A stretch of 64,000 nt of DNA, from NCBI GenBank assembly GCA_050178015.1, contig JBFXGM010000011.1, positions 69,486-133,485 on the forward strand, given 5' to 3'. The stretch is from Gaoshiqia sp050178015 (GTDB lineage: Bacteria > Bacteroidota > Bacteroidia > Bacteroidales > Prolixibacteraceae). Each line of letters opens with the position of its first letter. The stretch's first letter is position 1. Positions 15,348 to 23,346 of this stretch are shown in pieces. Position numbers and translations under genes: made by a program. The notes below the pieces were generated by a model that was given only the letters and a program-made list of their open reading frames with translations, was not told the origin of the DNA and ran no database searches.

Positions 15348-17837
15348 ATGAAAGATTTTTTGAAGAGAAAAGGAAAAGTACTGTTCATGTTCTTATTTCT
15401 GGCAGGCTTACAAGCAATGGGCCAAACCAGTGGCCCAAAGGTAACTGAAACGGCAAGCCTTCCGGTACAATCTGTTATTAAAGGGAAAGTAGTTGAAAAC
15501 GGCACCAACCAAGCGATGGAATATGCCAATATTTCTATTTTCAGCAGCCGCGACTCGTCGCTGATTACCGGCGGCATCACCGATGTCAATGGCGAATTCC
15601 GGATTGGCAACCTGATCCCGGGGACATTTTATGTTGAGGCCAATTTCATCGGCTTCAATAAAACACGTATCAACAATGTACGCATCACCCCAAACAACCG
15701 CCAAATAGAGATGGGCGTGATTGAGTTGGAACCTGCCACCGAGGAAATCGGCGCCGTGGAAGTCGTGGCCGACCGTGCCCGGGTAGAATACAAAATCGAC
15801 AAAAAAATCATCAACGTTGCCCAGGATATCAACGCAGCCGGCGGAACAGCCGTGGATGTGCTCGAAAACACGCCTTCTATCCAGGTGGATATCGAAGGGA
15901 ATGTCACCCTGCGCGGGTCGTCGAGCTTCACCGTATTTATCGACGGGCGTCCCAGCGTGCTCTCCGGAAGCGACGCTTTGCAACAAATTCCGGCTTCGGC
16001 CCTCGAAACCATCGAAATCATCACCAACCCTTCGGTTAAATACGACCCCGACGGAAATGCGGGCATCATCAATCTGGTGATGAAGAAAAACATTCTTTCC
16101 GGATTCAACGGCGTGGTAAATACCATGATCGGCACAGGCGACAAACGGCGGATTGACCTAACGGTAAACCACAAAACCAAGAAACGCAACCTGTCATTTG
16201 GCATCGACAACAATCACCAGCAATTTTCAGGCGAAAACGAATCGACCCGCGAAACATTCCTGAACGACAACACCGAATATCTAATTATGAAAGGCGACCG
16301 CAGCTTTACCCGGAAAGGGTTTGGCGTAAAAGGAGGCGTGGACTTTTACCTGAGCGACAAAACTACGCTGGGATTTATGGCCGACGCGGGCCAGTTTAAT
16401 GCCAACTCGCTCAGTAACGGCTTAACCCATCATTACACGGTTCCGCTTACGATTGACGAGTACACGGTCAATACTGAAAGTTCTGAACGAAAAAACGACT
16501 ACGTCAGCGGGAACATAAATTTCCTGCACAAATACAACGAAGATGGTTCGCACAAACTGGAAGGTTTATTCAATTACCGCTACCGAAATGGAGACGATAT
16601 AGAATTTCAATCGGAAATTGTGGCTGATGCCAATTACCAGCCCACAGGCATTTACGATCTGCAAATTCGCACCACTGAGGGAGAAGAATCGAACGATTAC
16701 CGGATGAAACTGGATTATACGCGTCCGGTTGGATCGGCTGGCAAGCTGGAAGCCGGTTGGCAAAGCCGCCTCGACCGCGAAACAGAAGACTACCTATTCG
16801 AGGATTTCGACCCGGAAACCCAGCAATGGGTGAACAACTCCAACTTTTCCAGTTCGATGGACTTCAAACGCGACATCCACTCGGTATATTCCACCTTCTC
16901 GAATAAGATGGGGCCTGTTGAATACATGGCGGGCCTGCGCGGCGAATATACCGACCGTGAGATCCAACATGCCATGGCAACCGAATCGTACAAACTCGAC
17001 CGCTTCGACCTGTTTCCCTCGTTGCACCTGTCGTACGAATTGTTCGACAAAAGCCAGCTGATGACCAGCTACAGCCGCCGCATCCGTCGTCCCGGGGGCC
17101 GCGACCTGGACCCGTTCCCCAGCTATATGAACCAATACAGCATCCGCATCGGTAACCCAACCCTCGAACCTGAGTACACTAACTCGTTCGATCTGGGTTA
17201 CATGAAACGCTTTGGCCGTTCTTTCATTTCGTTGGAAGGTTTTTACCGGGTAACCAACAACCTGATTACCCGTCTGAGCCAACTGGGTGACGATGGCATT
17301 TTGTACATGACTTCGGATAATTTAAATAACGACTACGCATTAGGAGGAGAACTGATGGCCAACCTAAACCTGACCGAATGGTTGCTGCTGAATACGTCGG
17401 TTTCGGTGTACAACTACAAATTGGATGGCGAAGTGTTGGGGCAATCGGTTAGCCGCGAAAGTACCAATGTGGACGGCCGGGTGAACGGAACCATCAAATT
17501 TTCGGACAACAGCCGGATGCAGCTCATGGGAATGTACCGCGGACCTTCTGTTTCGGCACAAGGCGATAGTAAAGGAATGTTTTTCTCCAACATTTCGTAC
17601 CGGCAAGATTTTATGAACAAGAAACTGACGGCAACCCTGAGCCTGCGCGATGCATTTGGCTCGGCCAAACACGAAGGCAGCTCCAGCGGAACCAACTTCA
17701 ACTCAACTTACAAGTTCAAACGCGAACCTCGCGTATTCACCCTGACACTCAGTTACAAAATCAACAACTACAAAATGGATCGATCTGACTCCTCCTCCGA
17801 CACTAACGAAATGGATTTTGACGAGGGCGGTTTTTAG
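15348..17837 (+). CDS. TonB-dependent receptor-like outer membrane protein with carboxypeptidase-regulatory domain
   Basis: 829 residues. A signal peptide (ending near QAMGQ) is followed by a carboxypeptidase-D regulatory-like beta domain (about residues 45-130: IKGKVVENGTNQAMEYANI and GEFRIGNLIPGTFYVEANF). Next comes a plug domain (VDVLENTPSIQVDIEGNVTLRG, FIDGRPSVLSG, IEIITNPSVKYDPDG) and a large beta-barrel of the OMP_b-brl_3 type. The family transports or binds unknown ligands at the outer membrane with TonB energy. There is no SusD partner next to it. The gene is monocistronic: a strong terminator follows. The 5' region 15070-15347 is noncoding and should hold divergent promoters; no good TAnnTTTG was found there. 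Confidence 0.9.
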   Translation: MKDFLKRKGKVLFMFLFLAGLQAMGQTSGPKVTETASLPVQSVIKGKVVENGTNQAMEYANISIFSSRDSSLITGGITDVNGEFRIGNLIPGTFYVEANFIGFNKTRINNVRITPNNRQIEMGVIELEPATEEIGAVEVVADRARVEYKIDKKIINVAQDINAAGGTAVDVLENTPSIQVDIEGNVTLRGSSSFTVFIDGRPSVLSGSDALQQIPASALETIEIITNPSVKYDPDGNAGIINLVMKKNILSGFNGVVNTMIGTGDKRRIDLTVNHKTKKRNLSFGIDNNHQQFSGENESTRETFLNDNTEYLIMKGDRSFTRKGFGVKGGVDFYLSDKTTLGFMADAGQFNANSLSNGLTHHYTVPLTIDEYTVNTESSERKNDYVSGNINFLHKYNEDGSHKLEGLFNYRYRNGDDIEFQSEIVADANYQPTGIYDLQIRTTEGEESNDYRMKLDYTRPVGSAGKLEAGWQSRLDRETEDYLFEDFDPETQQWVNNSNFSSSMDFKRDIHSVYSTFSNKMGPVEYMAGLRGEYTDREIQHAMATESYKLDRFDLFPSLHLSYELFDKSQLMTSYSRRIRRPGGRDLDPFPSYMNQYSIRIGNPTLEPEYTNSFDLGYMKRFGRSFISLEGFYRVTNNLITRLSQLGDDGILYMTSDNLNNDYALGGELMANLNLTEWLLLNTSVSVYNYKLDGEVLGQSVSRESTNVDGRVNGTIKFSDNSRMQLMGMYRGPSVSAQGDSKGMFFSNISYRQDFMNKKLTATLSLRDAFGSAKHEGSSSGTNFNSTYKFKREPRVFTLTLSYKINNYKMDRSDSSSDTNEMDFDEGGF

Positions 17838-17864
17838 ATAGCTGTTTAACTAATCTATTGTTGA

Positions 17865-17891
17865 GGGTCCTTCGGGACCTTTTTTTTTTTC
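17865..17891 (+). terminator. Intrinsic terminator of the TonB receptor gene
   Basis: GGTCC (17866-17870), a TTCG loop and GGACC (17875-17879) are followed by a run of about twelve T. It lies 28 bp after the stop codon. Confidence 0.85.
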
Positions 17892-17957
17892 ACTGTGTAA
17901 ACAACAAAAAGGGGAAACTCAACGAGCCCCCCCCAATTCATACTATTTGCTATAGAC

Positions 17958-18494
17958 TTATGATAAAGTCGCTTGTCCCGGATTCCAGTCGCAAGGCGTC
18001 AGTTTTCCGGTTTGCAACGCTTCCAGTACACGAACCACCTCGGGCACATTGCGGCCAATGGCCAGGTCGTTTGCCGATACCCAGCGGATCGTTCCTTCCG
18101 GATCAACAATAAACGTTGCACGGTAAGCAATTTTCTCTTCGGCTTCTAAAATGCCCAGGTCTTCGGCCAGCGATTTGGATGTGTCGGCCAACATCGGGAA
18201 TTTCAGTTGCTTCAGTCCCGGATGGTCATTTCGCCAGGCCAGGTGAACAAACTCAGAGTCGGTAGAAGCCCCGATTAACTTGGCTTCGAGCTTTTCAAAT
18301 GCGTCAAAATGATCATTAAAACCCGTAATCTCGGTAGGGCACACAAAAGTGAAATCTTTTGGCCACCAAAAAATAACACTCCATTTCCCTTGAATATTCT
18401 CGTTGGTTAACGTTTCAAACTCTTTGCCGGCATCAAGCGATACAACGGCCGTTTTTTTGAATGCCGGAAATTTATCTCCAATTGTTTTCATCAT
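17958..18494 (-). CDS. Peroxiredoxin (AhpC/TSA family)
   Basis: A thiol peroxidase of 177-178 residues that reduces hydrogen peroxide and organic hydroperoxides. The peroxidatic Cys (about residue 51) is in the motif DFTFVCPTEI and a resolving Cys lies near the C-terminus in LTPCDW, so it is a 2-Cys type. Two adjacent ATG codons, 18494 and 18491, are both possible; the longer frame to 18578 lies in the promoter region and is rejected. No flavin reductase (AhpF) is adjacent, so the reductant is probably a thioredoxin-like protein encoded elsewhere. The gene stands alone on the minus strand with a promoter and a small leader hairpin. Confidence 0.93.
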   Translation of the reverse strand: MMKTIGDKFPAFKKTAVVSLDAGKEFETLTNENIQGKWSVIFWWPKDFTFVCPTEITGFNDHFDAFEKLEAKLIGASTDSEFVHLAWRNDHPGLKQLKFPMLADTSKSLAEDLGILEAEEKIAYRATFIVDPEGTIRWVSANDLAIGRNVPEVVRVLEALQTGKLTPCDWNPGQATLS

Positions 18495-18575
18495 GTAAAT
18501 TTTAAAAGTTATTTTTTTGATTGTTTTTGAGGAAATCCCAACCGGTCTTATTAAGACTGGATAAAAATTACTGCG

Positions 18576-18583
18576 CAAATATA
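18576..18583 (-). promoter_or_regulatory. -7 element of the peroxiredoxin gene, with an inverted repeat downstream
   Basis: On the minus strand TATATTTG matches TAnnTTTG and gives a leader of about 75 nt. Just downstream (18542-18560) an inverted repeat, CCGGTCTT and AAGACTGG around ATT on the plus strand, is a possible redox-regulator site or leader hairpin. Confidence 0.55.
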
Positions 18584-18737
18584 ACCCGGCCCCTTACACC
18601 AATCAAATTGATTTTTTTTATTCAAAATAGACAAAAGCTATATTCAGCAAACAAAATAAACGCTGTACTGCACACTAATATTCAATCTTTTAACCCAAAA
18701 TACAAGTTTCTGAAATGGCCATTATGATCGAAAACAG

Positions 18738-18769
18738 TTTTGCCAATCAGCCGGATAATTTTATCTTTA
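18738..18769 (+). promoter_or_regulatory. Promoter of the first Gfo/Idh/MocA gene
   Basis: TTTTG ending at 18742 is followed after 19 bp by TATCTTTA (18762-18769), one mismatch from TAnnTTTG. The leader of about 65 nt contains an imperfect palindrome (18786-18802, TGAGCC...GACTCA), which could be an operator. Confidence 0.6.
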
Positions 18770-18839
18770 GAAGGTTTTTGAAAAATGAGCCATCATGACT
18801 CAAAAACACATACCTAAATCAATTTCATTTTATTGAACT

Positions 18840-20339
18840 ATGAAGAATAAGTCAAACGAAAAAAGTCAGGTTTCCAGAAGATCATTTCTGGGAACTGCCG
18901 CAGCTGCTGCGGCTGGATTTACCATCCTTCCCAGCTATGTTGTGGCAGGTTTGGGACACAAGGCCCCGAGTGACAAACTGAACATCGTGGGTGTTGGTGT
19001 TGGCGGTATGGGTTTTGCCAACCTGAAAAACATGGAATCAGAGAACATCATCGGTCTGTGTGATGTTGACTGGGGCTATACTGGTGGCAACGGTGTGTTC
19101 GACCGGTACCCGAAAGCCAAAAAATACAAAGACTGGCGCCGGATGTACGATGAGCTGGGCAAAGATTTTGACGCCGTCATGATCGCCACGGCAGACCACA
19201 CCCACGCCATTACGGCTGCTCACGCCATGACCATGGGCAAACATGTTTACCTCCAAAAACCATTGACACACACGGTTTACGAGTCGCGTTTGCTGACCAA
19301 GCTGGCTGCCAAATACAACGTGGCCACTTCGATGGGGAACCAGGGTTCATCGGGCGAAGGCGTAAACCTGACCACCGAATGGATCGCCAACGGAGAGATT
19401 GGTGAAATTACCAAAGTAGAAGCGTTCACCGACCGTCCGATTTGGCCGCAAGGCTTAAATACACCGGAAGTTGGACATTGGGTGCCCGACACGCTGGACT
19501 GGGACTTGTTTGTTGGCCCGGCAAAAATGCGCCCGTACAACGAAGTTTATCATCCCTGGAACTGGCGCGGCTGGTGGGACTACGGCACAGGCGCCCTCGG
19601 CGATATGGCCTGCCACATCCTACACCCGGTATTTGTTGGCCTCGAACTGGGCTACCCAACCAAAGCACAGGGCAACTCTACCCTGTTGCTGCAAGACTGC
19701 GCCCCAACTGCTCAGTCGGTCAAATTGACCTTCCCGGCACGTACCCCGAAAAAGAAAATGAAAATCAAACTTCCCGAAGTTGAAGTTTTCTGGTACGATG
19801 GCGGCATCAAACAAATGCTTCCCGAAGGATGGCCTGCCGGTAAAAACCCGAACGATGCCGGTGGTGGCGTTATCTTCCACGGCACCAAAGACAAACTGAT
19901 TTGCGGTTGCTATGGTAAAGATCCCTGGTTGTTGTCGGGCCGTGTGCCGAATGCTCCCAAGTTCCGTCGTCGCGTGGAGACCAGCCACGAAATGGATTGG
20001 GTTCGCGCTTGTAAGGAAAGCGCCGAAAACCGCGTCGCTACTGCTTCCGACTTCAGCGAAGCCGGACCATTCAACGAAATGGTCGTGATGGGCGTATTGG
20101 CTGTCCGCTTGCAAAACCTGAACAAAGAGTTGGAATGGAATGGCCAAAAAATGGAATTCACCAACCTGAAAGATGATGAAACCATCCGCACCGTGATTAA
20201 AGATGGTTTCAAAATCCACGACGGCCACCCGACATTCGACAAAACATGGACCGATCCGGTTCCGGCCAAAGAATTTGCTGCCGAACTGATCAAGCACACC
20301 TACCGTGCACCCTGGAGCTTGCCCGATATGCCGGCCTAA
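18840..20339 (+). CDS. Tat-exported Gfo/Idh/MocA family oxidoreductase (first copy)
   Basis: 499 residues. The twin-arginine motif SRRSFLGT followed by an Ala-rich segment predicts Tat export of the folded NAD(P)-bound protein. The Rossmann domain starts at KLNIVGVGVGGMG. LQKPLTHTVYESRLL carries the family Lys, and HPWNWRGWWDYGTGALGDMACHIL carries the His-bearing segment typical of the secreted Bacteroidota group. These enzymes oxidise or reduce sugars, or act as glycosidases through NAD-bound redox steps; the substrate is unknown. The second copy at 20832 is similar throughout (the KPLTH and GALGDMACHIL segments are nearly identical), so the pair arose by duplication, with ppnP between them. 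A terminator separates this gene from ppnP. Confidence 0.9.
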   Translation: MKNKSNEKSQVSRRSFLGTAAAAAAGFTILPSYVVAGLGHKAPSDKLNIVGVGVGGMGFANLKNMESENIIGLCDVDWGYTGGNGVFDRYPKAKKYKDWRRMYDELGKDFDAVMIATADHTHAITAAHAMTMGKHVYLQKPLTHTVYESRLLTKLAAKYNVATSMGNQGSSGEGVNLTTEWIANGEIGEITKVEAFTDRPIWPQGLNTPEVGHWVPDTLDWDLFVGPAKMRPYNEVYHPWNWRGWWDYGTGALGDMACHILHPVFVGLELGYPTKAQGNSTLLLQDCAPTAQSVKLTFPARTPKKKMKIKLPEVEVFWYDGGIKQMLPEGWPAGKNPNDAGGGVIFHGTKDKLICGCYGKDPWLLSGRVPNAPKFRRRVETSHEMDWVRACKESAENRVATASDFSEAGPFNEMVVMGVLAVRLQNLNKELEWNGQKMEFTNLKDDETIRTVIKDGFKIHDGHPTFDKTWTDPVPAKEFAAELIKHTYRAPWSLPDMPA

Positions 20340-20367
20340 TTTTGTATTCTTTTCAAACCAACATAAG

Positions 20368-20396
20368 CGGGGTAAGATTTTCTTATCCCGTTTTTC
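20368..20396 (+). terminator. Intrinsic terminator after the first Gfo/Idh/MocA gene
   Basis: A 10-bp stem (CGGGGTAAGA 20368-20377 and TCTTATCCCG 20381-20390, one G-T wobble) with a TTT loop is followed by TTTTTC. Confidence 0.8.
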
Positions 20397-20428
20397 ATTT
20401 TCCCCGCAACAAGCCGGTATTATTCTGC

Positions 20429-20436
20429 TATTTTTG
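20429..20436 (+). promoter_or_regulatory. -7 element of ppnP
   Basis: TATTTTTG matches TAnnTTTG and lies about 30 bp before the ATG at 20467; the preceding terminator implies that ppnP needs its own promoter. Confidence 0.5.
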
Positions 20437-20466
20437 TTTCAAACTTTAACCCAAAAATCAAATTTT

Positions 20467-20748
20467 ATGCTGAAAGTGAATGAATACTTCGGAGGAACAG
20501 TTAAATCGATTGCCCTTGAAAATGCTGAGGGAACTGCCACTGTTGGCGTGATGGAAGCCGGCGAATACGAATTCGGCACCGCCACCATCGAGCTGATGAC
20601 CGTCACCAGCGGCTTGCTGGATGTGATGCTTCCGGGCGAGAACAGTTGGACAACCTATGGCAAAGGCGAAACCTTCCGGGTTGAAAAAGATGTCCGTTTC
20701 AAGGTAAAAGCCAATGGCCAGGTCGCTTATTACTGTTTGTATTTGTAA
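20467..20748 (+). CDS. ppnP: Pyrimidine/purine nucleoside phosphorylase PpnP
   Basis: A 93-residue single-domain cupin-fold protein of the YaiE/DUF1255 family, which phosphorolyses a broad range of nucleosides to base and ribose-1-phosphate. The sequence MLKVNEYFGGTVKSIALENA at the start, and VGVMEAGEYEFGTATIELMTV, LPGENSWTTYGKGETFRV and VAYYCLYL later, follow the E. coli protein closely in order and length (94 residues). The start is the ATG at 20467; a longer in-frame reading from 20305 overlaps the terminator and is rejected. It sits between two Gfo/Idh/MocA genes, with no obvious pathway link. Confidence 0.92.
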   Translation: MLKVNEYFGGTVKSIALENAEGTATVGVMEAGEYEFGTATIELMTVTSGLLDVMLPGENSWTTYGKGETFRVEKDVRFKVKANGQVAYYCLYL

Positions 20749-20831
20749 GAAGTTCGACTGGCTGCCCTACGTATTTTTTGTTCATCGGCTTTTCTTGCTA
20801 AATTGCCGGGAGCATTTCCAAAACACAACCT

Positions 20832-22319
20832 ATGAACCCTGAGAAACCAACCCTCAACCGCCGAAAATTTCTTGGTACCACAGCCGGGGCCGTGGCCGCT
20901 TTTAGTATCCTGCCCAGCCAGGTGATTGCCGGACTCGGGCACCGACCTCCCAGCGATAAACTGAATATTGCCGGTATTGGTGTTGGTGGCATGGGCTACC
21001 GAAACCTGAAACACATGGACACCGAAAATATCGTTGCCCTTTGTGATGTGGATGAAGCTTATGCCGGACGGAATTCTTTCCGCGAATGGCCGCTGGCAAC
21101 CCGCTACAAGGATTTTCGGGAAATGTTCGACAAACAAAAAAATATTGATGCGGTGATGATTGCCACGCCCGACCACACGCACGCCCTTCCGGCGCTGATG
21201 GCCATGCGCCAGGGGATTCATGTCTTTCTGCAAAAACCGCTTACCCATTCGGTTTTCGAGTCGCGCGTACTGACCGAAACCGCCCGTAAGTACGGTGTGG
21301 CCACACAGATGGGCAACCAGGGCAATTCGGGTGAAGGCATCCGGCAAATTTGCGAATGGATCTGGGCGGGTAAAATCGGCGAGATCAGCCGGGTGGACGC
21401 CTGGACCAACCGCCCCATCTGGCCGCAAGGCCTGGAGCGCCCAGCCAGGGACATGCGCATTCCAAAGACCCTCGACTGGGACTTATTTATTGGCCCGGCA
21501 ACATACCGCCCATACCACGAAGTGTACACCCCCTGGAACTGGCGCGGCTGGTGGGACTTTGGCACCGGCGCCCTGGGCGACATGGCCTGCCACATTCTCG
21601 ACCCCGTCTTTAAAGCGCTTAAATTGGAATACCCGTCGGCGGTACAGGCAAGTTCAACGCCGGTAAACACCGAGTCGGCGCCCAATGCCGAAATAGTGGT
21701 TTATGATTTCCCGGCCCGCGACAACCTGCCGAAAGTTGCCATGCCCCCGGTAACCGTGAGCTGGTACGATGGAGGGTTGATGCCTCCCCGCCCCGACGGC
21801 CTGGAGGCCGGGGAGCAAATGGGCGATGCCGATGGCGGCTGCATATTTTACGGTACCAAAGGCAAAATCATGTGCGGGACGTATGCCAAAAACCCCACCC
21901 TGCTGCCCACTCGGGAGATGGCACATTTTGAACAACCTGCCAAATCCATCCGGCGTATTGCCAATGCCATGGAAGGCGGCCACGAGCAGGACTGGGTCCG
22001 GGCCTGCAAAGAAACGCCGCAAAACCGGGTGGAAGCTTCCTCCAACTTCGATTATGCCGGCCCCCTCAACGAAATGGTGGTGATGGGCGTGCTGGCCGTC
22101 CGGCTGCAAAGCCTGCAACGTAAATTATTGTGGGATGGCGCCGCCATGCGCTTTACCAACATCAGCGACCGCGACCAACTAAAAGTGCTGACAAAAGACC
22201 GGTTTGAAGTGATCAACGGTGATCCTCGTTTCAACAAGGATTTTGCCAGCCTGCCCGCCAAACAAATGGCCGAAGACTGGATTCGCCACAACTACCGGCA
22301 AGGTTGGGAGCAGATTTGA
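20832..22319 (+). CDS. Tat-exported Gfo/Idh/MocA family oxidoreductase (second copy)
   Basis: 495 residues. The Tat motif NRRKFLGT is at residues ~10-17, and the Rossmann start is KLNIAGIGVGGMG. It has the same LQKPLTHSVFESR and HEVYTPWNWRGWWD...GALGDMACHIL segments as the gene at 18840. The two proteins align along their full length, but this one lacks a short basic N-terminal extension and has a different middle (residues 290-370). A TTTTTTG at 20774-20780 followed after 18 bp by TAAATTGC is a weak promoter candidate. Likely a periplasmic sugar oxidoreductase working in parallel with its neighbour. The substrate is unknown. Confidence 0.9.
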   Translation: MNPEKPTLNRRKFLGTTAGAVAAFSILPSQVIAGLGHRPPSDKLNIAGIGVGGMGYRNLKHMDTENIVALCDVDEAYAGRNSFREWPLATRYKDFREMFDKQKNIDAVMIATPDHTHALPALMAMRQGIHVFLQKPLTHSVFESRVLTETARKYGVATQMGNQGNSGEGIRQICEWIWAGKIGEISRVDAWTNRPIWPQGLERPARDMRIPKTLDWDLFIGPATYRPYHEVYTPWNWRGWWDFGTGALGDMACHILDPVFKALKLEYPSAVQASSTPVNTESAPNAEIVVYDFPARDNLPKVAMPPVTVSWYDGGLMPPRPDGLEAGEQMGDADGGCIFYGTKGKIMCGTYAKNPTLLPTREMAHFEQPAKSIRRIANAMEGGHEQDWVRACKETPQNRVEASSNFDYAGPLNEMVVMGVLAVRLQSLQRKLLWDGAAMRFTNISDRDQLKVLTKDRFEVINGDPRFNKDFASLPAKQMAEDWIRHNYRQGWEQI

Positions 22320-22375
22320 GCAAGATTAGAATGGTAGAATGGTAGAATGAATACCCTTTCACTCAAAACCCGAAA

Positions 22376-23113
22376 CTACGCCTGCCCGAGATGTTGTTTG
22401 ATTTTTCGTTCAATCTCTTCGGTCAGCTCCTTGGGATCGCGCCCCGCAGGATCAATGGGCTCCAAGGCCGTGTAGGTGAGGCGGGTGCCAAATTGCATCG
22501 GGAAATAGCCCTTTCCCATCAGCTTACTGTTGCCGTCAATCACAAAAGGAACAATCCATGCGGAAGGGGCCGCACGCAACAGCGAGGCCACTCCTGCATG
22601 TTGGAACGTTTTTACCTTCCCGTTTTTACTGCGTGTACCTTCGGGGAAAATGCTGGCGCAATACTTTTCTTTCTCGATGTGTTTGCCCAACTTGGTGATT
22701 TCAACAATCGACTGACGCCCGTTTTTCCGGTCGATCAGGGCCGAACCGCCATGCCGCAGGTTGTACGAAATGCTCGGAATCCCTTTTCCCAATTCCTGCT
22801 TCGAGACAAATTTCGGATGATATTTGCGAAATCCCCAAACAATAGGTGGAATATCCAACGTGTTTTGATGATTGGAAACAATCAAAAAGGGACGTCCTTG
22901 CGGCATCTTTTCGAAACCGCGGAAACGGATGCGCGCCCCCAAGATTACCAGACTGTAAACCAATAAAAAATTCAACACATCCACCGATTTTTTTCGCAGT
23001 GGGTAACCTCCAATCAGGCGGCAAATTACCTGCACAGGATGAAAAATCAACAGCAACAATCCAAATACCAACAAATAAACCGGTGTCAACAAGTATCCCA
23101 AAATTTTTTTCAT
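22376..23113 (-). CDS. plsC: 1-acyl-sn-glycerol-3-phosphate acyltransferase (PlsC family)
   Basis: A 245-residue membrane-associated acyltransferase that makes phosphatidic acid. One or two N-terminal hydrophobic segments (residues 5-30 and 45-62) precede the catalytic NHQNTLD motif (His82, Asp87), the substrate-binding GSALIDRK segment and FPEGTRSKNGK (Glu158), the classic PlsC blocks in the right order. Length is typical. Whether it is the housekeeping PlsC or an ornithine/other lipid acyltransferase cannot be told. The gene is divergent from the sulfur-metabolism gene at 23347 across a 233-bp gap that holds both promoters but no clear consensus elements. Confidence 0.9.
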   Translation of the reverse strand: MKKILGYLLTPVYLLVFGLLLLIFHPVQVICRLIGGYPLRKKSVDVLNFLLVYSLVILGARIRFRGFEKMPQGRPFLIVSNHQNTLDIPPIVWGFRKYHPKFVSKQELGKGIPSISYNLRHGGSALIDRKNGRQSIVEITKLGKHIEKEKYCASIFPEGTRSKNGKVKTFQHAGVASLLRAAPSAWIVPFVIDGNSKLMGKGYFPMQFGTRLTYTALEPIDPAGRDPKELTEEIERKIKQHLGQA

Positions 23114-23346
23114 GCCCTATTCCTATTAAACCCCTGCAAAAGAACAAAAAATAAGGCAACCTCCAAAGCAAGGATACGCAGAAGAAATCCTGACAAAAAA
23201 CAACCATCAACTCACCTCACGTTAAGAATATATTAATCCCCGTTGATCGGTTTCCAATGAAGTTTGCCATTCGCATAAATATATAGACATTTGCATATTT
23301 ATTTTACTCAATATAAAATCATCGCAACTAATTTAATTTCAACAAA

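Noticed and set aside
15070..15348. N-terminal extension of the isomerase-like lipoprotein
   Set aside because: It would displace a clear lipoprotein signal from the N-terminus and covers the divergent promoter region.
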